From CAYNJF01 sp964351745 (GTDB lineage: Bacteria; Pseudomonadota; Gammaproteobacteria; Berkiellales; Berkiellaceae), in the NCBI GenBank assembly GCA_964351745.1, contig CAYGPI010000068.1, positions 1 through 15,181 on the forward strand: a stretch of DNA of 15,181 nt, in the 5' to 3' direction. Within the stretch, counting starts at the first letter, position 1, and every line of letters begins with the position of its first letter. Under the pieces are notes generated by a model. It saw nothing but the letters and a program-made list of their open reading frames with translations. It had not been told where the DNA came from and did not search any database. Of the stretch, positions 1-6,850 are shown piece after piece. Both the position numbers and the translations under genes were made by a program.

Positions 1-3
1 TTA

Positions 4-552
4 TCATTGTGGCAAAGGCGGCCTAAAATATAACATTTTTGTTTGGAGGATGTCAAAATCTAAAAGTTTTAACCAATCTTTGACGCGGTTAGGGCTTATC
101 ATATTTGTTTTTGATTGTCGGTTAAAAAGCTTATGAATAAACGTTAACATCCCCCACCAACTAAAAGGATTAATGCCCGTTATCACAATATGGCCTTCAG
201 GTATCAGGCACCGATGTGCTTCTCGAAGGACTTGATGAGGCAATGTTGCCGACTCTAAAGAGTGAGTTAAGACAAAAACATCAACACTATCATGTAAAAT
301 AGCTAGTTGCTCTACATCGCCAGTTAAAATTGAGCAAGGCCAATGACTGTTTCCGGCTGCGTTTATCAGCACCTTATGGCTTATCAAACTAGCACTGACA
401 AATGATGCAAACCTTGGAGGCGCGCATTGCACAAGATGGTAGCCATAGAGGCTAGGTAAGAGATCGTCAAGAACCTTACGCTCCGCATCTACAAGCATGC
501 CACCTGCTTTTATATCAAGCCACCAAGGCTCTGAAGTCTTTTCTTCTTGCAT
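4..552 (-). CDS. YafS-like class I SAM-dependent methyltransferase, C-terminally short
   Basis: Predicted 182-residue cytoplasmic methyltransferase. The second half of a Rossmann-type methyltransferase is clear: DSVDVFVLTHSLE (residues 88-100) is the motif II/III region with the acidic strand end, then PHQVLREAHRCLIPEG (105-120), HIVITGINPFS (121-131) and VKDWLKLLDF (157-166). The glycine-rich SAM motif I is degenerate, as in the YafS family. Relatives are usually about 240 residues and continue past the RPP motif with another 50 or so residues including the last sheet strand; here the frame ends just after RPPLPQ with two stops in tandem (TGA at 4-6, TAA at 1-3). It may therefore be a truncated allele or a frameshifted gene. 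It diverges from gloB, as yafS does in E. coli, where rnhA and dnaQ follow. The ATG at 552 aligns with the family N-terminus, but the Shine-Dalgarno sequence is weak. The methylated substrate is unknown. Confidence 0.75.
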   Translation of the reverse strand: MQEEKTSEPWWLDIKAGGMLVDAERKVLDDLLPSLYGYHLVQCAPPRFASFVSASLISHKVLINAAGNSHWPCSILTGDVEQLAILHDSVDVFVLTHSLESATLPHQVLREAHRCLIPEGHIVITGINPFSWWGMLTFIHKLFNRQSKTNMISPNRVKDWLKLLDFDILQTKMLYFRPPLPQ

Positions 553-594
553 GAAGTCAATTACGATAACTTAATAAAAATATTTTGGGCTACC

Positions 595-1368
595 ATGATA
601 CAAATTACTCCTATCCCCGCATTTTCCGACAATTATATATGGCTTATAAAAGGGAAGCTATCGAAGGTCATTATTGTTGATCCCGGTGACGCTGATCCAG
701 TCATTGAAATCCTAGAAAAAAACCAATTCGAGTTGGGTGGCATACTTATTACTCACCACCATCATGATCACTGCGGTGGCATCTCTAAGCTCACCCAACA
801 GTACCCAGGTGTTGCGGTATATGGTCCCGCAAAAGAGAAAATTCAAGGCATCACTCACCCTCTTAAAGAAAATGATATTGTATCTATCCCTTTTCTAGAT
901 CTTTCTTTTAATGTGCTAGAAATTCCTGGCCATACTTTAGGACACATTGCGTACTATAACGATAAATATCTATTTTGTGGAGACACCCTTTTCCTATGTG
1001 GGTGTGGACGACTTTTTGAAGGAACTGCACAACAGATGCACAATTCTCTATCAAAATTATTACAGCTAGACGACAATCTCTTGGTATACTGCGCTCACGA
1101 ATACACTCAAGCCAATTTAGAGTTTAGTCTAGAGGTTGAACCCAAAAATCCTCACTTGAAAGAAAGACTGACAACTGCTTTAGCACAAAGAGCGCAGAAT
1201 CAACCCACGATTCCTGTTACACTCGCAAGCGAGAAAAAATGTAATCCCTTTCTTCGATGCCACGAACCAATTTTAGCTGGTCGCATTTCAGCTCATATGG
1301 GCCGCTGCCAAGTTGATGATCCAGTATCGGTATTCACGCAACTTAGACTTTGGAAAGATAACTATTGA
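595..1368 (+). CDS. gloB: Hydroxyacylglutathione hydrolase (glyoxalase II)
   Basis: Hydrolyses S-D-lactoylglutathione to D-lactate and glutathione, the second step of methylglyoxal detoxification in the cytoplasm. The 257-residue product has the full metallo-beta-lactamase metal site: THHHHDH (53-59), H113 in IPGHTLGH, D130 in FCGDTLF and H168 in YCAHEYT. The glutathione-binding stretch GCGRLFEGTAQQM (136-148) and the glyoxalase II C-terminal domain are present. I chose the ATG at 595 because the protein then begins MIQITPIPAFSDNYIW, matching the E. coli start (251 residues); the frame is open back to a TTG at 547, but that would overlap the divergent methyltransferase start and add 16 unrelated residues. 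mltD follows after 51 bases on the same strand, so the two may share a transcript. Confidence 0.95.
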   Translation: MIQITPIPAFSDNYIWLIKGKLSKVIIVDPGDADPVIEILEKNQFELGGILITHHHHDHCGGISKLTQQYPGVAVYGPAKEKIQGITHPLKENDIVSIPFLDLSFNVLEIPGHTLGHIAYYNDKYLFCGDTLFLCGCGRLFEGTAQQMHNSLSKLLQLDDNLLVYCAHEYTQANLEFSLEVEPKNPHLKERLTTALAQRAQNQPTIPVTLASEKKCNPFLRCHEPILAGRISAHMGRCQVDDPVSVFTQLRLWKDNY

Positions 1369-1419
1369 TGATTACTTTTGCTTATAAAAAATACTATCCA
1401 TAGATGTAGAAAAAAACAT

Positions 1420-2781
1420 ATGAACATTCAACGTATTTTCTTAATTTCTCTGATGATTGCCATAGATCTAAGCTTAAGTGCTTTTAAGCCCAGCAGCTCA
1501 AGTATTCCAATCAACCACCAAATACAACCTCTAGCAAAATGGCTATTGCCTCAAGCTGGCTTACGAGTTGGCTTATTCTCTCACAGAGACGCAGCCCCTC
1601 TACACATGAGGCCTAATGAATCCTTAGAGCCCCATGAGCCCCAAGTCCTTTGGACGCTTATCAGGCTCAACTTTAACCTTGTGTATCCTGAGCGTCACCC
1701 TAGAGTACTAAAACATGTTAAAGAAATTTCTAAATCAAATTATTATTTGAGTCAACTTAGTACTAACGCTGAGCCTTTTCTTCATATGATTGTAAATGAA
1801 GTCCAAAGAAGAGACATACCTTTAGAAATTGCTTTGCTTCCTATGATTGAAAGCAATTTTGAGCCCAAGGCCATTAGTCGAAGTGGTGCTGGTGGATTGT
1901 GGCAAATCATGCCTGCAACCGGCAGAATTTTAGGTCTAAAACAAGATCACTGGTACGACGGCCGAAAAGACGTAAAGAAATCAACCATTGCAGCGCTAAG
2001 CCATCTACAATACTTGCACCGTTTATTTGATGAAGACTGGCTTCTTGCTCTTGCGGCATATAACTGTGGAGAGCGACGCGTACAAAATGCCATCAAACAA
2101 AATAAGAAGCTTCAAAAGCCTACTGATTTCTGGCACCTTAGCTTACCACAAGAAACTCAAAATTATGTGCCTAAGCTTTTAGCCCTAGCTTCCATAGTTA
2201 AAAATCCGGCGAAACACAACGTTGTCCTCCCCCCTATTTACAATGAAACCTACTTAGAAGTAGTACAAGTCAATCACCAAATTGATTTAAAAATCGCAGC
2301 AGATCTAGCCAAGATTAAACATGAAGAATTACTTTTATTAAACCCTGGGCTACAGCAAAATTCAACACATCCCAAAGGACCTCATCAATTGCTGGTCCCT
2401 GCTGCTGCTGCCCCAATCCTAACCAAACAACTACGTCGCTTAAATGCATCAGACTTAACCATGCATCATACGTATATTGTTAAGAAAGGAGACAATTTAA
2501 ATACAATTGCCCAACAATGTAACACCACTGTCAGTGCCTTACATATGATTAATGACCTCAGTAGCAATAAGGTATATCCAGGGACGATGATTTATATCCC
2601 TAATAAAAACTCAAAGGGTATTATTCCTACGCAAGAGCTAACATACGTCGTCGTTCGAGGCGACTCTCTCTGGTCTATATCCCAAGAGCATAAGGTAAAG
2701 GTCAGCGAACTAATCTCATGGAATGACTTAGATCGCCAGAGCATTAAACCAGGCCAAAAATTAATCATTTATAAAGCGTAA
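1420..2781 (+). CDS. mltD: Membrane-bound lytic murein transglycosylase D, LysM-containing
   Basis: Cleaves the MurNAc-GlcNAc bond in peptidoglycan to give 1,6-anhydro ends, in the periplasm. The 453-residue protein (E. coli MltD is 452) has an N-terminal hydrophobic export segment (about 5-21), an SLT catalytic domain of family 1 with PMIESNFEPKA (catalytic Glu144), GLWQIMPATGR (159-169) and AAYNCGERRV (212-221), then two C-terminal LysM repeats (about 351-394 with YIVKKGDNLNTIA, and 407-450 with YVVVRGDSLWSIS). Residues about 280-327 resemble a third, degenerate LysM unit. I chose the ATG at 1420 because it places the signal segment at the N-terminus; a TTG at 1378 would add 14 basic residues ahead of it. 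Unlike E. coli MltD, the leader has no lipobox cysteine, so it may be a soluble or uncleaved-anchor form. The mltD-gloB adjacency is conserved in gammaproteobacteria. Confidence 0.93.
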   Translation: MNIQRIFLISLMIAIDLSLSAFKPSSSSIPINHQIQPLAKWLLPQAGLRVGLFSHRDAAPLHMRPNESLEPHEPQVLWTLIRLNFNLVYPERHPRVLKHVKEISKSNYYLSQLSTNAEPFLHMIVNEVQRRDIPLEIALLPMIESNFEPKAISRSGAGGLWQIMPATGRILGLKQDHWYDGRKDVKKSTIAALSHLQYLHRLFDEDWLLALAAYNCGERRVQNAIKQNKKLQKPTDFWHLSLPQETQNYVPKLLALASIVKNPAKHNVVLPPIYNETYLEVVQVNHQIDLKIAADLAKIKHEELLLLNPGLQQNSTHPKGPHQLLVPAAAAPILTKQLRRLNASDLTMHHTYIVKKGDNLNTIAQQCNTTVSALHMINDLSSNKVYPGTMIYIPNKNSKGIIPTQELTYVVVRGDSLWSISQEHKVKVSELISWNDLDRQSIKPGQKLIIYKA

Positions 2782-2825
2782 TATGACACTGCTCTATATG
2801 ATTCTTTGTTAGTTTTACGAAAAGT

Positions 2826-2854
2826 TGACTCAAAGTGTTAGCAACGACAAAATA
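2826..2854 (+). promoter_or_regulatory. Possible sigma-70 promoter for the beta-barrel gene
   Basis: TTGACT (2826-2831, five of six consensus bases) and CAAAAT (2849-2854, four of six) are separated by 17 bases. They lie in the 106-base gap between mltD and the outer-membrane protein gene. Transcription would start near 2861, leaving a leader of about 27 bases that contains the AAGGA ribosome-binding site. Assigned by inspection only. Confidence 0.35.
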
Positions 2855-2887
2855 GCGATATAACCGATTAAACTCAAGGAAAGTAGT

Positions 2888-3589
2888 ATGAAAGCTAAAT
2901 GTAGCCTTAAGCATCTTATCATTTTATTCACGGCGCTGTTTTCAACACATGTTTTAGCTGTCGACTTTGTGCCCCATGTTGGGGCTGACTATAAATTTTG
3001 GCAAGTAGAGCCTAAAACTGACGGTGCCTCAAATAACTTTATACATACTTTTCCGGATCTAACTCGTGCTGGCAGTTTCTATATTGGCACACGAATCAAT
3101 AAAAACTGGGGAGTCGATATCGGTTACGACCATTCTTCAAAGAAGAATAAATGGCGATCTTTTGATACAACAGATTTTATTTTTGACCAAGCCTCTGTGA
3201 TTGGAGATGCCTCGCAAGTTGATATGAGGTTAACAGCTTGGTATTTAAGTGGTTTATATTACTGGGAGTTTTACCCTAATTTTGAAGCCATATTTCACCT
3301 GGGCTTAGCATCGCTACAACCTAAAAGTACTATCATTTATTATCCTGTCAATGCCGCTCCTGTTGAGCTTCGATTTAAACTCGAATCAAAAGCATCTGCA
3401 CGTTTTGGATTAGGCCTTCAATACCTATTTTTGGGTAATTTTGGTGTCAGAGCACTTGTCACCTTTGATCAAACCGGTCGTATTAACTTTGTTGGCTCCA
3501 ATCAAAATAATGCGCCATTTGATATCAACCCGTATAAGAGCTCAACTTCTTATAACCTAGGTTTCTTTGCAGAATTTAATACGATTTAA
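2888..3589 (+). CDS. Small outer-membrane beta-barrel protein
   Basis: A 233-residue exported protein. Residues 1-24 form a signal peptide (basic MKAKCSLKH, hydrophobic core LIILFTALF, cleavage after VLA). The mature part alternates short amphipathic strands rich in aromatic residues with polar loops: VGADYKFWQV, AGSFYIGTRI, WGVDIGYDHS, RLTAWYLSGLYYWEF, FEAIFHLGLA, ARFGLGLQYLFLG, FGVRALVTFD and YNLGFFAEF. This fits an eight-stranded barrel of the OmpA-transmembrane/OmpW-like superfamily. It ends FFAEFNTI, so the usual C-terminal aromatic BAM signal is displaced by three residues. AAGGA lies about 7 bases before the ATG. It probably has its own promoter and ends at the strong terminator just downstream. 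I cannot assign a pore, adhesin or other role from sequence alone. Confidence 0.8.
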   Translation: MKAKCSLKHLIILFTALFSTHVLAVDFVPHVGADYKFWQVEPKTDGASNNFIHTFPDLTRAGSFYIGTRINKNWGVDIGYDHSSKKNKWRSFDTTDFIFDQASVIGDASQVDMRLTAWYLSGLYYWEFYPNFEAIFHLGLASLQPKSTIIYYPVNAAPVELRFKLESKASARFGLGLQYLFLGNFGVRALVTFDQTGRINFVGSNQNNAPFDINPYKSSTSYNLGFFAEFNTI

Positions 3590-3592
3590 ATT

Positions 3593-3628
3593 AAAAGAGC
3601 TGACTATCACAAATAGTCAGCTCTTTTT
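3593..3628. terminator. Strong bidirectional rho-independent terminator
   Basis: A perfect 15-bp inverted repeat (arms 3593-3607 and 3613-3627) with a 5-base loop CACAA. The right arm ends in CTCTTTTT, giving a U tract for the plus-strand barrel gene, and the left arm begins with AAAA, giving a U tract for the minus-strand gene that ends at 3659. Its place between two convergent genes fits termination in both directions. Confidence 0.92.
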
Positions 3629-3658
3629 CAATGCTCATTAGCTACGCTACGATACTTA

Positions 3659-4231
3659 TTATTTTTGATACATGCGGCACTTATAAGCACTATCGAGATC
3701 TGTACCATATTGAGATAGCGCTTCAATCCTTCTTCGCCCTTCAACCAAGGAGGTGCCAAGCATTGGGTTTATGTTTTTAACCATAAAATAGTGATTTCTA
3801 TCTTCATCATTATTAAAACTTTGAGCAAATTCTAAATGCGTTGTAGAGCACCCAAGCGCATTCGCAAGGCTCTGCCAATGCTCTAGTAGCTCACCAGGCA
3901 CTGATTTTGCATTATCAACATGGTCATTAAAGCGGGTCAAGGCCTTTGGATTACTCAAAAAGCCTCTTGCACATTCTTGTACAAATCGTTGTGTTGCCTC
4001 AATATAAGCCACAGCGCCATCAAACATTTTTTTGCTTAAAGAGCTGAGCTTCCATACGTTTAAACCTTGGAGGCCCTGAGCATTTCCTAAGCATTTGTTA
4101 AATGCCATGAGGTTTGAATAATACATCAATGAGCTATCTTCAACTGGCTTGATATATAATTGAATCGCTTGTTTAAATTGCCTAAGTTGGATTAGTGCTT
4201 CCTTCCTTTGAATGGCTCCCTGAGTTGACAT
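3659..4231 (-). CDS. Hypothetical protein, 190 residues, helical
   Basis: I do not recognise a family. The product is probably cytoplasmic: it has no signal peptide and no membrane segment. It is rich in predicted helix, for example KEALIQLRQFKQAIQLYI near the start and LLEHWQSLANALG in the middle, with a basic C-terminus (YKCRMYQK) and two scattered Cys residues before a third near the end. The ATG at 4231 is supported by AGGGG about 9 bases upstream on the minus strand. Codon use looks like its neighbours. Only 28 bases separate it from a stem-loop downstream of the PEP-CTERM gene, leaving little room for its own promoter, so it may depend on read-through from that gene. It ends near the shared bidirectional terminator. 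It is probably a real gene, but its function is unknown. Confidence 0.65.
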   Translation of the reverse strand: MSTQGAIQRKEALIQLRQFKQAIQLYIKPVEDSSLMYYSNLMAFNKCLGNAQGLQGLNVWKLSSLSKKMFDGAVAYIEATQRFVQECARGFLSNPKALTRFNDHVDNAKSVPGELLEHWQSLANALGCSTTHLEFAQSFNNDEDRNHYFMVKNINPMLGTSLVEGRRRIEALSQYGTDLDSAYKCRMYQK

Positions 4232-4259
4232 AGTGATTAACCCCTAGTTGTAAGGAAAA

Positions 4260-4298
4260 TGAGCTTCTGACAAAGTAGTTAGACTAACCAGAAGCTCA
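4260..4298 (-). terminator. Stem-loop between the PEP-CTERM gene and the hypothetical gene
   Basis: Inverted repeat TGAGCTTCTG/CAGAAGCTCA (4260-4269 and 4289-4298, 10 bp perfect) with a 19-base loop that itself holds GTTAG and CTAAC. Read on the minus strand it is followed by TTTTCCTT, a modest U tract. It could terminate PEP-CTERM transcription, or act as a leaky terminator or processing site that lowers expression of the gene starting 28 bases further on. Confidence 0.5.
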
Positions 4299-4340
4299 GC
4301 GCACATGTCATATTTCTAGAAATAAAATACTTTAAAGTCT

Positions 4341-5000
4341 CTAAATGCTTCGTTTTCTAAAACTAACAAGCCCCAAGAAAGCAAGACCAAAAAGCAATAA
4401 AGTGCTAGGCTCTGGTATTTCAACTGAGGGGCCTGGAGGTGCAGCGAAAACAAGATTTAGATCCCAATGATGAGAAGTTATATCTGGAGATTGGATCCAA
4501 GCGGAGCCGCCAAATTTATCCGCATCTTTTGCATTCGCACCATCACCATACTGAAAAGCATGTGGCCCTACAAAGCTGTCGATGTCATAGCTGGTACCTA
4601 AGATATCAATGGTTCCTGAAACAGCACTAAAGAAATCCATGGTAGCTGGATTATAGGGAGCACCGGTTTCTTGCTTATATCCTGCCCATGAATCTTCAAA
4701 GCCAGTAAATATTAAATCTATATTCGCAGTTACATTTTGTGGGTTAGTAGCAGTAGAACTTAAAGTTGCATACCAATTGGTGCTGTCTGCATCATCATTA
4801 AATAGAGTAAACTTGCCGTCTATTGAAAAATAGTTCGAACAGGTGCCTCCAGCTATATCTGTATTAGTCCATAAGCCATGAGCTGCTCCAGCGCAGTTAG
4901 TTTTTGAGGTATCGAAAACATCATAGATTATAGAGGCATGAGATGAATAGGAGAGAAAACTACATATAAGTAAAGCCGCGGGTTTAAAGATGCTCGTCAT
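4341..5000 (-). CDS. PEP-CTERM sorting-signal protein, secreted
   Basis: A 219-residue exported protein with both ends of the PEP-CTERM architecture. Residues 1-22 are a signal peptide (MTSIFKPAALLICSFLSYSS, cleavage after SHA). The C-terminus has the tripartite sorting signal: IPEPST (195-200), a hydrophobic helix LLLFGLAFLGLV (201-212) and the basic tail RKR (215-217). In this family an exosortase (EpsH/XrtA type) is thought to recognise the signal in the inner membrane and process the protein for surface or matrix delivery. The middle is Gly/Asp/Ser/Thr-rich, beta-type, with two cysteines (C36, C54) that could form a disulfide. The ATG at 5000 has AAGGA 6 bases upstream. No exosortase, PEP-CTERM regulator or exopolysaccharide gene is in the window. 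I saw no convincing promoter in the 260 bases upstream (5001-5260). Confidence 0.9.
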   Translation of the reverse strand: MTSIFKPAALLICSFLSYSSHASIIYDVFDTSKTNCAGAAHGLWTNTDIAGGTCSNYFSIDGKFTLFNDDADSTNWYATLSSTATNPQNVTANIDLIFTGFEDSWAGYKQETGAPYNPATMDFFSAVSGTIDILGTSYDIDSFVGPHAFQYGDGANAKDADKFGGSAWIQSPDITSHHWDLNLVFAAPPGPSVEIPEPSTLLLFGLAFLGLVSFRKRSI

Positions 5001-5260
5001 GTTTTTTCCTTGCTCTTAATAGCATATGAATTATTAAACAATTCTTTTTCTAACTCTAAACCTATAGAGTGCAGTCAGCCACTTAATCCTGAAATGCTTG
5101 GTGTTCAACTAACTGGCTCAATAAAATTGTTATCTGTGCTTGATATATTAGAGACTAATCCAAAGAGAGACAACTACTTTAAAAAAAGAAGATCATTGCA
5201 ATATCGACACTTCAGACTATCATAGCAACCTTCCCAGTCTTGACAGAATAGTGAGAATGC

Positions 5261-6850
5261 CTAACGGTCCTGAAGCATCTCTAAAGATTTATTAGTTTGC
5301 AAACAAATATCAACAAAAACATCATAACTTTGCACATCAAGTTTACGAAAACTTATCTGTCTATCACAATAATAAAACCCAATTTTCTGTTTTTTAACAA
5401 TAATAGGGGCTACAAAAAACTGCCCAGATCCCATCACTTGATTAAAAGCGTGATTTCGAAGTTTTCTTAAAACCATTGTACTAGCAGGGCTAACCCAAGC
5501 AAATTTGTCCTCTCTTAATATATTTCGAATTAAAAAACCTTCTGGTTTCCTGAGATCTAAACTAAGGTCAGAGAAATAGGCATCATCTTCCACTTCAAGA
5601 TTAAAGCGTTGCTCAAACATCTCCCTAGAACTTTGAATCATATGTTTTGACTGCGCTTTCTTTGTAGCGGGATCTATCAAGAAAAAAACAACCCTATCAA
5701 AGTCTCCGCCTTCATGGAGACCCGCTATGGCTAAAGACATTAAACTAGAAACATTAGCTTGTTTGGTAAAGGGCACCTTAATAAGCTGATCGATGGTCAT
5801 CTTAACTTTCTCAAGATCAGGCTCGCCTTTAAACTCTACAGTTTCTTTGGTTTGACTTGCAATCTCAATCTCTGTGTCAGTTTTTGGATAAGGTACATAT
5901 TCAAGCAAATCTGGATTATCATACATTGCAAGCCCCTCTAAGGTCTGCTCTAGACCTTCTAGCATAATATCTTGCAAACCATCTGCATCGAGCTCAAGAA
6001 ACGATGAAAGCTCCTTTCTAGCTTTTGAAAAACTGCTCGACAAATGCCCATCAAATAAGCCTTTTGTATACTTGAGAGCTAAATCAATGGAAACGAGCAC
6101 GTAGCTTTCAAAAGTTGATGCTGATAAAAATTGATTCATGGTATCTCCCAAATACCATTTTTTTGCACATAACCTTGTTAAATCTTGAGCCTTAAAATGA
6201 AAAACATCTTCAAACATATCATCATCAACTGGTCGATTATGTGATTTAGACATATTCTCTAAAGATCTTGATCTTTCATCCCCAAAATAGATGGCTAAAG
6301 CTTGCCCCATGCCCGCCATAGCAGCCGCCACATAGATTTCTTCCGCATTCAATAATTTTGGATCTTTCCTACAAGCGAATAGAACAGCATATTTTCCAGC
6401 AAGTTGCATTCTGACTAGTTCAGGAAGAATCGACTTAGGTGTTGGCTCAACTAACAACCGATTATAAAGCGCCGCACAAAAAGCAAGATTACGAACGGTT
6501 TTACTGCCAAGAAGCACGATAGCCCTGGACAATTGCGTCAGATCGGTACCTGCATGGCTAACAAAGATAAAATTACATAATCGCAAGATGCGGTCTTTCA
6601 TTTGAGGATGTTGTCCTAGCAACTCCAGCTGCTCTGGACTAGGATAAACATCACCTTTCATAAGCATCGACAAGGCATGCCCTATAACACCAAGAGCCTC
6701 TTGTTCGCTATCACAAATATCAAACCATTGCTGCGCCGTAGTCGCAGCTGAAAAGCTGTCGACCAAGGCACCTTCAGGCCAACGATAATCCCAAACTTTG
6801 ACAATAACTTCTTCTTCAGGCTCTAAATTCGAGCTTTCGTGCTCTGCCAT
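5261..6850 (-). CDS. HDOD-domain protein with C-terminal GAF-like domain
   Basis: A 529-residue soluble protein, probably a signalling or regulatory component. The N-terminal half (about 50-265) fits an HDOD domain, the catalytically degenerate HD-related fold: note LSRAIVLLGSKTVRNLAF (107-124), the helix typical of this family, and AAAMAGMGQALAIYF (175-189) where true HD phosphohydrolases carry the His-Asp pair, absent here. After an acidic, low-complexity linker (about 310-350), residues about 350-525 look like a GAF-type sensor: FDRVVFFLIDPATKKA, GQFFVAPIIVKKQKIGFYYC and a long terminal helix. The ATG at 6850 has GGAG 7 bases upstream and lies inside the end of the ATPase gene (35-base overlap, different frame), so it is likely translated by coupling as the last gene of the ABC operon. 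HDOD-GAF proteins often accompany stress or second-messenger signalling; the ligand here is unknown. The domain calls are by pattern, not by search. Confidence 0.82.
   Translation of the reverse strand: MAEHESSNLEPEEEVIVKVWDYRWPEGALVDSFSAATTAQQWFDICDSEQEALGVIGHALSMLMKGDVYPSPEQLELLGQHPQMKDRILRLCNFIFVSHAGTDLTQLSRAIVLLGSKTVRNLAFCAALYNRLLVEPTPKSILPELVRMQLAGKYAVLFACRKDPKLLNAEEIYVAAAMAGMGQALAIYFGDERSRSLENMSKSHNRPVDDDMFEDVFHFKAQDLTRLCAKKWYLGDTMNQFLSASTFESYVLVSIDLALKYTKGLFDGHLSSSFSKARKELSSFLELDADGLQDIMLEGLEQTLEGLAMYDNPDLLEYVPYPKTDTEIEIASQTKETVEFKGEPDLEKVKMTIDQLIKVPFTKQANVSSLMSLAIAGLHEGGDFDRVVFFLIDPATKKAQSKHMIQSSREMFEQRFNLEVEDDAYFSDLSLDLRKPEGFLIRNILREDKFAWVSPASTMVLRKLRNHAFNQVMGSGQFFVAPIIVKKQKIGFYYCDRQISFRKLDVQSYDVFVDICLQTNKSLEMLQDR

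Noticed and set aside
1378..1419. TTG start for mltD giving 14 extra residues
   Set aside because: It would place a basic extension before the signal segment; the ATG at 1420 gives the normal length.
4233..4275. TTGTCA on the minus strand as a -35 for the 190-residue gene
   Set aside because: The best -10 (TACAAC) is only 15 bases away and would leave a leader too short for the ribosome-binding site.
4311..4338. Two short palindromes, TATTTCTAGAAATA and ACTTTAAAGT
   Set aside because: AT-rich and short; they fit chance, and no gene arrangement suggests an operator here.
5010..5225. 71-codon plus-strand frame from a TTG in the gap upstream of the PEP-CTERM gene
   Set aside because: It has a rare start, no ribosome-binding site, no recognisable motif, and overlaps the likely leader of the opposite gene.
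5160..5230. Possible terminator for the HDOD gene: CTTC followed by a run of seven T on the minus strand
   Set aside because: Only a 4-bp stem (GAAG/CTTC) with many mismatches could be formed, so it is too weak to call.
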